A DNA stretch of 64,000 bases from 79-D21 sp022839995 (lineage in GTDB: Bacteria; Synergistota; Synergistia; Synergistales; 79-D21): positions 41,304 to 105,303 of the forward strand of contig JALHIN010000003.1 in NCBI GenBank assembly GCA_022839995.1, in the 5' to 3' direction. Each line of letters starts with the position of its first letter. The first letter of the stretch is position 1. Made by a program: the position numbers and the translations under genes. Below, one piece after another: positions 32,135 through 41,343 of the stretch. The notes under the pieces are model-generated. The model worked only from the letters and a program-made list of their open reading frames with translations. It did not search any database and was not told the origin of the DNA.

Positions 32135-33811
32135 TTAGCACCGGTCGTCCAGCATGCCGCCGAGGTCCGCCTGGAGGGCCGTCCTGGCACAGAGTCCCAG
32201 GATGCCTCGCTTCACCTTCGGCTCGGGCTGCGTCCAGCGCGCGAGCCGCTTGGTGATTACGGCCTCCGGCAGGTCCAGGTTCACCGTGCGGGCCTCGATG
32301 TCGATGACGATGGGATCGCCCTCCTCGATGACCGCGATGGGGCCTCCAACGAAGGCTTCGGGGGCGACGTGCCCGATGGCGCAGCCTTCGGTGAAACCGG
32401 AGAACCGCCCGTCTGTCAGGACGTATACGTCCTTCCCGAGCCCAAGCCCGACCAGGGCGTCGGTCGTCATCATCATTTCCCGCATGCCCGGTGCCCCGCG
32501 CGGACCTTCGAACCGGATCACCACCACGTCTCCCCTGTTGACGGCTCCCGTGACGACGGCCTCGTGAGCCTCGTCGTCGGAGGAGAACACCCTGGCGGGA
32601 CCCTTGAAACGCATCCGGTCAGCCGGGATGGTCGTCGTCCGGCAGATGGCCCCGTCCGGGGCCAGGTTTCCCCGCATGACGGCGATCCCGCCGGAATCGA
32701 AAACCGGGTCGTCCACGCCCGCAAGGGTGCTCCTGTCCAGGGAGCCCCGCTTCGGCAGCTCCTCCGCGAGGGGGCGCCCGGTCACCGTCATGGCGCCGAG
32801 GTCCAGCAGTCCCTCGAGTTCCTTCAGCAGCGCGGGGACGCCGCCCGCCTCGTGGAGGTCCACGACGGTCCTTTTGCCGGTGGGGATGACCCTCGAGAGG
32901 ACAGGGATCTCCCGCGAGAGGCGGTCGAAGTCGTCCAGCGAAAGGTCAAGATCCAGTTCCCGCGCGATGCTGACCAGGTGCAGGACCGCGTTCGTCGAAC
33001 CGGCCAAGGCCAGGGTCGCCTTTACCGCGTTCAGGAGGTTGGCCCGGGACAGCACCTTGTCGGCGGAAAGCCCCTCCTGCACCATCTCTACGATGCGGCG
33101 TCCCGTCCTGCGGCCGAACCTGAGCTTCTCGGCATAGACGGCCGGAACCGTGGCGGAACCGGGCAGGGAGAGCCCCAGCACCTCCGCCAGGATCTGCATC
33201 GTGTTGGCGGTCCCCATGAGGGAGCAGGCCCCGGGGCCGGGACAGACGTGATCCTCCAGGAACCTCATCCGCTCCGACACGTCCTCCTCTCCGTACCGGG
33301 CCCCGAAGACGACCTGGTCCAGCTCCGACATGACGACCTGCCGCCCTTCGTGGCGCGACACGAGCTGCGGCCCCCCGGAAAGGAAGATGAAGGGAAGCCC
33401 GGACCGGATCCCCCCGATGATCACGCCGGGGATGATGCTATCGCAGGAAGCCAGCAGGACAAGGCCGTCCAGGAGCTGGACGTTGGCCATGATCTCCACG
33501 GATGAGGCGATCACGTCCCGGATGACCAGTTCGTACCTCATGTGGGGCGTCCCGATGGGGATGGCCCCGCAGGTCGCGATGGTCCGGAACTCGAAGGGGG
33601 TCCCGCCGGCCTGCCAGATTCCGGCCTTGACGCTTTCGGCCAACTTGTCCAGGTGGGTGTGCCCCAACCCCGCGTCGTTGCCCGGGTTGACCACCCCGAT
33701 CAGGGGCCGGGCCAGGTCGATGTCGTCGTACCCGCACCCCTTGTAGATGGCCCTCCTAGAGGCCCCGCCCGCAGAAGTGAACAGTTCTCCTTCCTTTGAC
33801 CGGTAGGTCAT
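32135..33811 (-). CDS. IlvD/Edd-family dehydratase with altered metal-site residues
   Basis: A 558-residue member of the dihydroxy-acid / phosphogluconate dehydratase family, full length by family standards. Typical segments remain: AGGTPFEFRTIA, FIFLSGGP, VCPGPGACSLMGTAN, ILAEVLGLSLPG, TDGRFSGFTEGCAIGHVAPEA. Canonical ligand positions differ. The first cluster Cys (PCNxHL) reads GHTHL, the Mg-binding DGIAMGH reads CGAIPIG, and CDK reads CDS, losing the lysine that is carboxylated in DHAD. It may therefore act on another substrate or bind a differently arranged cluster; simple ilvD naming is doubtful. GGAGGAGG precedes ATG 33811. It stands alone, converging on the cyclase gene with an 8-bp gap. 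Confidence 0.88.
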   Translation of the reverse strand: MTYRSKEGELFTSAGGASRRAIYKGCGYDDIDLARPLIGVVNPGNDAGLGHTHLDKLAESVKAGIWQAGGTPFEFRTIATCGAIPIGTPHMRYELVIRDVIASSVEIMANVQLLDGLVLLASCDSIIPGVIIGGIRSGLPFIFLSGGPQLVSRHEGRQVVMSELDQVVFGARYGEEDVSERMRFLEDHVCPGPGACSLMGTANTMQILAEVLGLSLPGSATVPAVYAEKLRFGRRTGRRIVEMVQEGLSADKVLSRANLLNAVKATLALAGSTNAVLHLVSIARELDLDLSLDDFDRLSREIPVLSRVIPTGKRTVVDLHEAGGVPALLKELEGLLDLGAMTVTGRPLAEELPKRGSLDRSTLAGVDDPVFDSGGIAVMRGNLAPDGAICRTTTIPADRMRFKGPARVFSSDDEAHEAVVTGAVNRGDVVVIRFEGPRGAPGMREMMMTTDALVGLGLGKDVYVLTDGRFSGFTEGCAIGHVAPEAFVGGPIAVIEEGDPIVIDIEARTVNLDLPEAVITKRLARWTQPEPKVKRGILGLCARTALQADLGGMLDDRC

Positions 33812-33856
33812 GAAACCTCCTCCTCTCGAACACGGACTCTCCGTGTCCTGAAAATC

Positions 33857-34270
33857 CTAGCATGGAGCCGCTCTTCCCCGTTTCCGGAAATCGTTCAGCT
33901 GCCGAAAGAAAAACACGCCCGTCACGAGCGCCGAAAGGATGTCGGAAAGGGGGAAGGAACGCTGCGGGGACAGCTTTGCCCAGGGCCTTGAAAAGGCTGG
34001 CCCCGACGACGTGGAAACCGACGCAGAAGAACCCGAGGGTCATGGTCCGCAGGGATCGGACGCCCAATTCCCGGAGGGGAACATCCTGGGTGAAGACCCC
34101 GAAAAGGGGCAAGTCGGCCATGGAAAGGAGCCTGAGAGCGCTCTTGCCCGAAAGAATGCGTCCACCACGTTGTAGGAAGCCTGGACGCTCATGCCCAGGA
34201 TCGCGGGAAGGGACATCCCGAGCAAAAGCCTTCCTATCGGTTCGGTTCCGAGAAAGTCCGGCTCCCCCAA
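33857..34270 (-). pseudogene. decayed MATE efflux pump (internal deletions)
   Basis: From TTG 34270 the minus strand reads EPDFLGTEPIGRLLL and VQASYNVVDAFF, almost the N-terminus of the intact MATE gene at 37494-38864. The similarity then jumps, in another frame, to GVRSLRTMTLGFFCVGF and ALGKAVPAAF (34090-33980). A third block, SDILSALVTGVFFFRQL, matches the intact protein's last 40 residues before TAG at 33857. About 270 central codons and a further block of roughly 35 are missing. It sits 16 bp behind an RND gene, just as the efflux operon alternates RND and MATE genes, so it is the remnant of a duplicated unit. Confidence 0.85.
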
Positions 34271-34286
34271 GGCGTTGTGCCCCCGT

Positions 34287-37200
34287 TCATCTTCCCTTCG
34301 GCATCATCCTCCGAAGCGTCCCCGCAATCCCGTGCCTCGCCCGGACGACCCGAAACCACCGCCGCAGGCGCTGCGTCGTTTCTACGGCATCGTCCAGCAC
34401 CAGGTAGACCACCGGGATGACCAGGAGCGTCAAGAACGTGGAGGTGAACATCCCGCCCACAACCGCCACGGCCATGGGCTGCCGGAACTCCGCTCCCTCG
34501 CTCAGCTTGAGGGCCACCGGGAGAGAACCCGCCATGGTGGAAACGGCGGTCATCAGGATCGCCCGAAGCCGCAGCGGGGCCGCGTTGAGCACCGCCTGGA
34601 CCTTGTCCATGCCCCTGGCGCGCTGCTGGTTGACGAAGTCCACCAGCAGGATCGCGTTGTTCACCACGATCCCCACCAGCAGGATGATCCCCATGAAGCT
34701 CATCATGTCGAGGTTGTTGCCCGCCAGGAAAAGCAGCCCGAAAGCCCCCGGAGTCAGCAGGGGAAGGGAGAACATGACCGTGAAGGGGTGCAGGAAGGAT
34801 TCGAACTGGACGACCATGACCGTGTACACCAGGACGACCGCTACGGCAAGGGCCCCCAGGAGCCTCCTGAAATCCTGCTCCTGGTTCCTGGAACGGCCCG
34901 TGGCCAGGACCGAAACGCTCCCATCGGCGGGCAGGTGTTTCCGGACCGTTTGCCGGACCAGGGCGATCCCTTCCCCGGTGGAAACCCCCTGGACCACGTT
35001 TCCGCTGACCTGCAGGGCAGGCTGCCGGTTGTAGCGCTTGATCACGCTGGGGGCTTTCACCCTCTCCACGAACGCGAGCCCAGGGATCCGGACGATCCTC
35101 CCGGAGCCGGTCTTCACCGAGACCTGCTCGACATCCAGCGGGCTTTTTCTCCGTTCCCTTTCCGCCATCAGCCGGATATCGTAGCGAAATCCCCCGTCCT
35201 TGAACACTCCCGCCTTCGTCCCGCCGAAATAGGCCTGGATTTCCGTGGAAAGGTCGCGGATGTCGATGTCCAGGTCATCCGTCCGGGCCCGGTTCAGCGT
35301 GACGTTCAACTGGGGCTTGTCAAGCCGGACATCGGTGTCGAGGTCCGTGAGACGCCCGTCCTTCTCCAGTTCCTCCAGGACTTTCCCGCTGATCTCCATC
35401 AGCTGTTCCGGGGTTCCCCCGACCAGCGTCATCCGGACATCGGCCCCTCCGAAGACGGCGAAGGTGAACCGGACATCCCGGAAACCCGCAAGGGCTCTCC
35501 GCATCTTCCCCATGACCACCTTGACCCCCGGCCTCTCCTTTCTGGGCACCAGGTTGACGAAAAGGCGCCCTCGGTTGGGCTGCCGGCCAGCACCGGTCCC
35601 GGTTTCCCCGAACGTGTAGGCCACCGATGGGTCGGCTCGGACGATCCGGTCGACCTGCGCCAGGACCCGTTCGGTTTCCGCCAGGGAGGCCCCGGCGGGC
35701 AGCTCGAAGCTGATGTTGAAGGTCCCCTGGTCGTCCGAGGGATACAGCCCCGTACCGATGTTGAAGGAGAAGGAGAGCCCCAGCGCGAAAAGACCCGCCG
35801 CGATCCCCAGGGTGACCCACCGGAAGGCAATCGCCCTTTCGAGGGCCCAGCGGTAGAACCTGTCCAGCTTCACGAGCCCTCTCTCGATGGCCGAGGCAAT
35901 CCGCCCGGGCCGGTCCTTGTGGAGAATCCGCGAGCAGAGAAAGGGCGTCAGCGTCAGGGACAGGACCAGGGATAGAGCGATGGTGCAGACCACCGTCACT
36001 CCGAAGGAGTAGAAAAACCGTCCGATGATTCCCCCGAGGAAAGCGATGGGAGCGAAGACGGAGATCGTGGTCGCAGCTCCCGCCAGGACGGAGAAGGCCA
36101 CTTCCCCCGTACCGAGGTCGCTGGCCTGGAAGGCCGCCATGCCGTCTTCCATGTGCCGGTGGACGTTCTCCAGGACCACGACCGTGGCGTCCACGACCAG
36201 TCCCACGGCCAGGGAAAGGCCCAGCATCGTCAGGTTGTTGATGGTGAGCCCCAGGGCTTTCAGGAAGACAAAGCTTCCCAGCAGGCAGACGGGAATGGTG
36301 ATGATCGCCACGAAGGTCGTCCTCAGGGTCCTCAGGAAGAAAAGCATCACCAGCGAGCAGAGCAGGACGGCCTGCAGGAGGTTGGTCCTCACGCCGGCCA
36401 TGGAACGCCTCACGAAATCGGCGGTGTTCGAAACCACCCGGAGCTCGACCCCGCGGGGGGCGATCCGCTGGAGCTCCTCGACCCGCTTCAGGACGGCGTC
36501 CGAAACGGCCACCTCGTTGGATCCCCGCTGCTTCTGGATGGAGATGAGGATCGCTTCGCTGCCGTCCAGGAAGGCGCTTTTGCTTTTCTCCTCGAACCCG
36601 TCTTCCACGCGGGCCACGTCGGCCAGCCGGACGATTCCGCCTTTCTTCACCGCCACGGGCAGGGTCCGGAGGCTTTCCACGGAATCGTACTCGCCGGAAA
36701 GCCGGATCTCCACCTTCTGCCGATCCGTCTCAATGCTCCCCCCGGGCAGTTCGACGTGTTTCCGGCCGATCGCCCGGGAAACGTCCGACACCGTAAGTCC
36801 CCGGGCCTCCAGCAGGGCCGGGTCCAGCCAGACCCGGATCTCGCGTTTCCGAAGGCCCGGCGTGTCGACGTTGCCCACCCCGTCCACGGACTGGAAGCGG
36901 GCGACCGCCACCTTGTCCGTGAAAACGGCCTTTTCCCGGTAGGATGCCGGGCCAGTCACGGCAACGGTGACGATGGGATCTTCGCCCGTCTGGTACTTCG
37001 TCACGATGGGGGGATCCGCCTCGTCCGGCAGTTCCGGGATGGCAAGGTTGACGCGGTCCCGCACGTCGGCGGCCGCGGCGTCGATATCGCGCCCCAGGTC
37101 GAACTGGACGACGGTCGTCGCCCTTCCCTCGTAACTGCTGGAACTGATGCTCTCGATCCCGGAGATCGTACTGAGCTTCTCCTCGATGATGTCCGTCACG

Positions 37201-37385
37201 TCGTTGTCCATGACCGCCGCGCTGGCTCCCCGCATGGTGGTCGTGACCGCGACGATGGGGAAATCCACGTCCGGCGTCCTCTGGACCCCCATCCCCCTCA
37301 TGCCCAGGATTCCGAAAAGGACCAGGGAAAGGGTCAGGACGATGACGGTAGCCGGTCTCCGCAAAGCAACTTCGGTGATCTTCAT
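34287..37385 (-). CDS. RND multidrug efflux permease (HAE-1 type), first copy
   Basis: A 1032-residue inner-membrane proton-driven pump. It opens with MKITEVALRRPATVIVLTL, followed by the porter-domain segments VDFPIVAVTTTMRGASA and DVRDRVNLAIPELP. The TM4 relay reads GLVVDATVVVLEN, keeping one of the two Asp residues of AcrB, and TM10 reads GIVVNNAILLVDFVN with Asn where AcrB has Lys; both forms are common in non-AcrB HAE-1 pumps. It has exactly the same length as the RND protein at 41344-44442 and much shared sequence, indicating duplication. It lies 108 bp after the MATE gene and before the MATE remnant. Confidence 0.93.
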   Translation of the reverse strand: MKITEVALRRPATVIVLTLSLVLFGILGMRGMGVQRTPDVDFPIVAVTTTMRGASAAVMDNDVTDIIEEKLSTISGIESISSSSYEGRATTVVQFDLGRDIDAAAADVRDRVNLAIPELPDEADPPIVTKYQTGEDPIVTVAVTGPASYREKAVFTDKVAVARFQSVDGVGNVDTPGLRKREIRVWLDPALLEARGLTVSDVSRAIGRKHVELPGGSIETDRQKVEIRLSGEYDSVESLRTLPVAVKKGGIVRLADVARVEDGFEEKSKSAFLDGSEAILISIQKQRGSNEVAVSDAVLKRVEELQRIAPRGVELRVVSNTADFVRRSMAGVRTNLLQAVLLCSLVMLFFLRTLRTTFVAIITIPVCLLGSFVFLKALGLTINNLTMLGLSLAVGLVVDATVVVLENVHRHMEDGMAAFQASDLGTGEVAFSVLAGAATTISVFAPIAFLGGIIGRFFYSFGVTVVCTIALSLVLSLTLTPFLCSRILHKDRPGRIASAIERGLVKLDRFYRWALERAIAFRWVTLGIAAGLFALGLSFSFNIGTGLYPSDDQGTFNISFELPAGASLAETERVLAQVDRIVRADPSVAYTFGETGTGAGRQPNRGRLFVNLVPRKERPGVKVVMGKMRRALAGFRDVRFTFAVFGGADVRMTLVGGTPEQLMEISGKVLEELEKDGRLTDLDTDVRLDKPQLNVTLNRARTDDLDIDIRDLSTEIQAYFGGTKAGVFKDGGFRYDIRLMAERERRKSPLDVEQVSVKTGSGRIVRIPGLAFVERVKAPSVIKRYNRQPALQVSGNVVQGVSTGEGIALVRQTVRKHLPADGSVSVLATGRSRNQEQDFRRLLGALAVAVVLVYTVMVVQFESFLHPFTVMFSLPLLTPGAFGLLFLAGNNLDMMSFMGIILLVGIVVNNAILLVDFVNQQRARGMDKVQAVLNAAPLRLRAILMTAVSTMAGSLPVALKLSEGAEFRQPMAVAVVGGMFTSTFLTLLVIPVVYLVLDDAVETTQRLRRWFRVVRARHGIAGTLRRMMPKGR

Positions 37386-37493
37386 GGGCGCATCCTCGCC
37401 TCCGGTTCAGGTCGGTCCCCTGCTAGTTTACCGTCTGGCGATCGAAAGCGGAAAGGCTCCCGGGAGGCTTGCCCAGGGCCGATCTTTTTGCGA

Positions 37494-38864
37494 CTACTCC
37501 TGGAGGGTCGCTTCGGAAGGGGGCGTTTCCTTTTCCCGGAGTTCCCGCATCTGCCTCGAGAAAAAGGCGAACGTGATGAAAGCCGAAAGCAGGTCCGCTG
37601 CGGGAAAGGCCAACCAGACCCCGGGCAGGCCCATTAGGCGGGGCAGGACGATCACGAGGGGCAGGAACAGGAGGACCTGCCTCGACATGGAAAGGAAAAG
37701 GGCGGGGGTTCCTTTCCCCAGTGCCTGGAAAAGGGTGGAGCCGATGACCTGGAAGCCGATGAAGGCAAACCCCAGGGTCATCATCCGCAGGGAACGGGCT
37801 CCGATGGACCGAAGCTCCGGATCCGCCGTGAAGAGCCCGAAAACCAGGCCCGGGAACAGAGTCAGCACGAGAAAGCCGACCGTCGAAATCGCCGTTGCCG
37901 CGGTCACGGAAAGGCGAACGGCCCGATGGGCCCGGCCCCAGTTGCCCGCCCCGTAGTTGTAGCCCAGGATCGGCTGCAGTCCCTGGGAAATCCCCATCAT
38001 CGGCATGAAGAACACCGACAGCACGCGGGAGATCACACCGTAGGCGGCAACCGCGTAGGGAGAACCGAAGCGGGACAGGGACTGGACCACCAGGGTGGCG
38101 GAAACCCCGCCCGCCGTCAGCCGGGCGAACTCCGACGCGCCCACGGAAACGATCTGCCGGACGATGTCCGCGCGGGGGACCAGGTGTTCCGCCCTCAGCT
38201 TCAGGGCGCTTCGCCCGGAGAACACGTAGTTCCCGAGCCAGACCACCACGAGCGCCTGGGAGAGGACGGTTGCCCATGCGGCCCCGGCGATGCCCCAGCC
38301 GAAGCCGAAGATGAACAGCGGGTCCAGGACCATGTTGGCGCCCCCGGAGATGAGCATGGTGAACATGGCCACCCTCGCGTTTCCCTCCGCCCGGACCGTG
38401 CTGTTCAGGCCGACCCCCAGGACGTGGAAGGGAACCCCGAGGAGGATGATGCCGATGTACGCGCGGGCGTAGGGGAGGATCTCCCCGGAAGCTCCCAGCA
38501 GGGCCAGCAGCCGGGGAAGGAAGGCCCGGCCCAGGGTCGCTGCGGAAAGGCCAGCGGCCAGCGCCAGCGTCACGAGCGTGCCGAGAGCCCGGTCGGCCCG
38601 TTCGGCGTCACCGGCCCCGAGGCTCCTGGAAACCAGGGAGGCGGCGCCCACGCCCCCCATGGTGGCGATCCCCATGACGAAAAAGTGGAGGGGGAACGCC
38701 ACCGCCGTCCCCCCGAGTCCCATGGGCCCCACGCCCCACCCGATGAAGAACGCGTCCACGAGGTTGTAGGACGCCTGGACGATCATCCCCACCGTCGCCG
38801 GCAGGGACAGCTTCAGCAGGAGTCGGCCGATGGGCTCCGAGCCCAAAAATGCCGTGTTCCTCAA
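37494..38864 (-). CDS. MATE-family multidrug/Na+ (or H+) antiporter
   Basis: A 456-residue membrane protein with twelve predicted helices. The N-terminal EPIGRLLLKLSLPATVGMIVQASYNLVDAFFIG, the PLHFFVMGIATMGGVGAASLVSRSLGAGD stretch and the second-half LQPILGYNYGAGN are diagnostic of the MATE (DinF/NorM) superfamily. It begins at TTG 38864, overlapping the adaptor gene's stop by 4 bp, so it is translationally coupled to the RND system. Finding a MATE pump inside an RND operon is uncommon. It may share substrates, but that is inference. Confidence 0.92.
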   Translation of the reverse strand: MRNTAFLGSEPIGRLLLKLSLPATVGMIVQASYNLVDAFFIGWGVGPMGLGGTAVAFPLHFFVMGIATMGGVGAASLVSRSLGAGDAERADRALGTLVTLALAAGLSAATLGRAFLPRLLALLGASGEILPYARAYIGIILLGVPFHVLGVGLNSTVRAEGNARVAMFTMLISGGANMVLDPLFIFGFGWGIAGAAWATVLSQALVVVWLGNYVFSGRSALKLRAEHLVPRADIVRQIVSVGASEFARLTAGGVSATLVVQSLSRFGSPYAVAAYGVISRVLSVFFMPMMGISQGLQPILGYNYGAGNWGRAHRAVRLSVTAATAISTVGFLVLTLFPGLVFGLFTADPELRSIGARSLRMMTLGFAFIGFQVIGSTLFQALGKGTPALFLSMSRQVLLFLPLVIVLPRLMGLPGVWLAFPAADLLSAFITFAFFSRQMRELREKETPPSEATLQE

Positions 38865-40021
38865 TTCGAATTCCCCTCGACCTGCACGGGATCCCCGTCC
38901 TTGAGGTCACCGCCGCCGGAAACGACCACGAGGTCTCCCGAGGCGATCCCCGAAATCACCTGCACGACGTCCGGCAGCACGAGCCCCGTCTTCACGGGGA
39001 CCTGTACCGCTTTCCCGTCCCGAACCACGAAGACCGTTCCATCCCGGAGGCTGTCGAACGGGACGACCAGGGCGTTTTCGGCCGATTTTTCCACCAGGAA
39101 GACCCGGGCGAACATCCCCGGCTTGAGCCGGTAGCCCAGCGCACGGTTGTCGGCCGACACCTCGACCCGGACAGTCCGGGTGGAGGGATCCACGTAGGGG
39201 TGGACGAGGGAAACCTTCCCCTCGACCGGGTCCGACCCCAGGCTTTCGGCCGCGATCAGGGCCTTCATCCCGGGAACCACGCCGGAGGCCTGTACCTCGG
39301 GAACCTGGAGCACCGCCCTGATCCGGTCGACGTTCGCGATCCTGGCCACCGGCGTGGCGGTGGAAAGCAGCGTGCCGGGAGTCAGGCTGAAGTCGTCCAG
39401 GACGATCCCGTCGATGGGGGCGGTCAGGGTGAACTCCGAGCGGTTGACCGACTGGGCCTGGAGGCTGCTCTGCGCCTGCGCCACGGAGGCGCGGGCGCGG
39501 TTGTAGGCAGCCAGCGCGGCCTGGTAGGCCGTTTCCCGGCTATCCAGCTCCTGGCGGGTCGCATACCCTTCCTTCAAAAGGCGGGCGTAGCGGTCCCTCT
39601 CGCGGAGGGCGCTTTCCAGCTCGGCCCTCGCCTGCTCCGCACCGGCCCTGTTGACTTCCACCTGCGCGGAAAGAGCACCGACCTGGGCGTCCTGGTCCCT
39701 TCGGTCGAGAACCGCGATCACCTGTCCCTTTCGGACCGGCTGCCCGATTTTCACCTTGACCTGGAGAAGCCGGCCGGCCACCTTCGGGACGAGCGTCACG
39801 TCCTCGGGGGCTTCCAGCGTGGAATTGGACTCGAACCCCTGCCGGAGCACCGCTCGGACTTCCGCGGGCACCACCTCGACCCGGGCTGCCGACGGGGGCG
39901 GCGGAGCCTGGACGGCCCGGGAGCGCCTCGAGAAGGCCATGCCCCCTCCGGCTAGGACCAGGAGAACGACGGCCAGGGTGATCTTTCCTCTTTTCGTTGC
40001 CACAAACGATCTCATCGACAT
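38861..40021 (-). CDS. RND periplasmic adaptor (membrane fusion protein)
   Basis: The 386-residue protein has an N-terminal membrane anchor (residues 14-30, KITLAVVLLVLAGGG), a lipoyl half-motif APEDVTLVPKVAGRLLQVKVKIGQPVRKGQVIAVLD, a long alpha-hairpin (about 105-175), the second lipoyl half FTLTAPIDGIVL, a beta-barrel and a membrane-proximal domain. It would connect the RND pumps to TolC. No lipobox Cys is present. A GGAGG site lies upstream of ATG 40021, 15 bp after the TolC gene. It is the only adaptor in the operon, so both RND pumps presumably share it. Confidence 0.92.
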   Translation of the reverse strand: MSMRSFVATKRGKITLAVVLLVLAGGGMAFSRRSRAVQAPPPPSAARVEVVPAEVRAVLRQGFESNSTLEAPEDVTLVPKVAGRLLQVKVKIGQPVRKGQVIAVLDRRDQDAQVGALSAQVEVNRAGAEQARAELESALRERDRYARLLKEGYATRQELDSRETAYQAALAAYNRARASVAQAQSSLQAQSVNRSEFTLTAPIDGIVLDDFSLTPGTLLSTATPVARIANVDRIRAVLQVPEVQASGVVPGMKALIAAESLGSDPVEGKVSLVHPYVDPSTRTVRVEVSADNRALGYRLKPGMFARVFLVEKSAENALVVPFDSLRDGTVFVVRDGKAVQVPVKTGLVLPDVVQVISGIASGDLVVVSGGGDLKDGDPVQVEGNSN

Positions 40022-40036
40022 TTCCCTGTTCCTCCT

Positions 40037-41341
40037 TTACCGTTCCAGGATCCGGTTCACGAGGGATCCCTCGGCCTTCCAGAGGCCAGCCAGCGCCATA
40101 CGGTACGCCTTCAGTGCGCTCGAAAGGGCCGTCCGGGCACCGGTCAGGGTGGTCCGGGCGGAAAGGACGTCGAGCTGGGTGTTGACTCCCTCGCGGTAGC
40201 CCACCTCGGCCAGCCGCAGGTTTTCCGCGGCCAGTTCCAGGCTTTTCCTCGCCGCCTTCACCGTTTCCGTCGCGCTTTCCACGGACAGGACGGCCTGGCT
40301 CACCTCGGCCCGGACCGCGTCCTCCTTCTTCGAAACGGCCTGTTGTGCCTGGTTCAGGGCCGCTTTCTCCTGCATCACCTTCCCCTTCGTCATCCCGCCG
40401 TCGAAGACCGGGACCTTCATCGTGACCGTTGCCAGCCATTCGTCATCCGCCGCCGAAGAAGCGGGCGTGGAGTCGTAATCCAGCTGGTAGGAGGCCGAAA
40501 GGGTCACGACCGGCCGCATCCCGCCCCTTGCGATGTCCACGGCCGTCTTCTGGATGGCCGCGGCGGTCTTCTGTCCCTTCAGGTCGGGCCTGTTCTCGAG
40601 GGCTTTCGCCAGGGACTCTTCGCGGTTCACGGAAGCCGGCCCCGCATCGAGGCCCCCGACGATCTCGACGTCCGCGTCCGGCGGCAGCCGGAGGAGGGTG
40701 AACAGGTCGATTTTGGCGATGGAAAGGGCGTTTTTCGCGCTCGTGTATTCGGCCGAGGCGCTCTCCCGCTGCTGGATCGCCCGGGAAAAATCCAGCTTCC
40801 GGGCCAACCCCAGCTCGAATCGCTTGCCCAGGTCCTTCGCGGCGTTCTCGTAGTAGGCCAGGGCATCGCGGGCCGTCTCCTCGTCCGCTTTCCTCTGGAG
40901 GACCGCCAGATAGGCCTCCACGACCCTGAAGGCCACGGCTTCCTCGGCGCTCTCCAGGTCCTGGCGGGCCTTCACCAGGGTCTGCCGCGCCTGCTCAGCC
41001 CCGGCGCTGATCACCCCGCCCGCGTAGAGGTACTGGGAAAGGTTCACGCTTGCGAGGTTTTCCTTCTCGGGCTTGGTCGACTCCTCGTTGCGCCGGGAAG
41101 CGCTTCCGTTCAGGGAAATCGACGGGAAAAGGCCGGAACGGGCGTACACGTACCGCCCCTCCGCCTTGACCAGTTCTTCCCGTGCGGACAGGACGTCCGG
41201 GTTGTTTTCCAGGGCGATCTTCACCGCCTTCTGCAGGTCGAGGGTTTCCGCCGCAAGCGCCTTGCGGGCCCCGGCCGCCGGGGCCAGGATCCAGGACAGC
41301 GCCAGGAACAGGGAAACTCCCAGGGCAACCGCTCTTCTCAT
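40037..41341 (-). CDS. TolC-family outer-membrane channel protein
   Basis: The 434-residue protein starts at ATG 41341 (GGGAGGG upstream) with a signal peptide through about residue 30 (GARKALAAE). The body has two OEP repeats of long helices: LDLQKAVKIALENNPDVLSAREELVKAEG and ENRPDLKGQKTAAAIQKTAVDIA. The in-frame extension to 41416 would put 25 residues before the signal and is rejected. It begins 2 bp after the RND stop. This second TolC in the window has a complete pump partner, unlike the one at the left edge. Confidence 0.92.
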   Translation of the reverse strand: MRRAVALGVSLFLALSWILAPAAGARKALAAETLDLQKAVKIALENNPDVLSAREELVKAEGRYVYARSGLFPSISLNGSASRRNEESTKPEKENLASVNLSQYLYAGGVISAGAEQARQTLVKARQDLESAEEAVAFRVVEAYLAVLQRKADEETARDALAYYENAAKDLGKRFELGLARKLDFSRAIQQRESASAEYTSAKNALSIAKIDLFTLLRLPPDADVEIVGGLDAGPASVNREESLAKALENRPDLKGQKTAAAIQKTAVDIARGGMRPVVTLSASYQLDYDSTPASSAADDEWLATVTMKVPVFDGGMTKGKVMQEKAALNQAQQAVSKKEDAVRAEVSQAVLSVESATETVKAARKSLELAAENLRLAEVGYREGVNTQLDVLSARTTLTGARTALSSALKAYRMALAGLWKAEGSLVNRILER

Positions 41342-41343
41342 CG

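Noticed and set aside
34191..37637. Long plus-strand frames antisense to the RND gene (594 and 494 codons)
   Set aside because: Same reason: mirror frames of a GC-rich membrane protein gene, without domains or ribosome sites.
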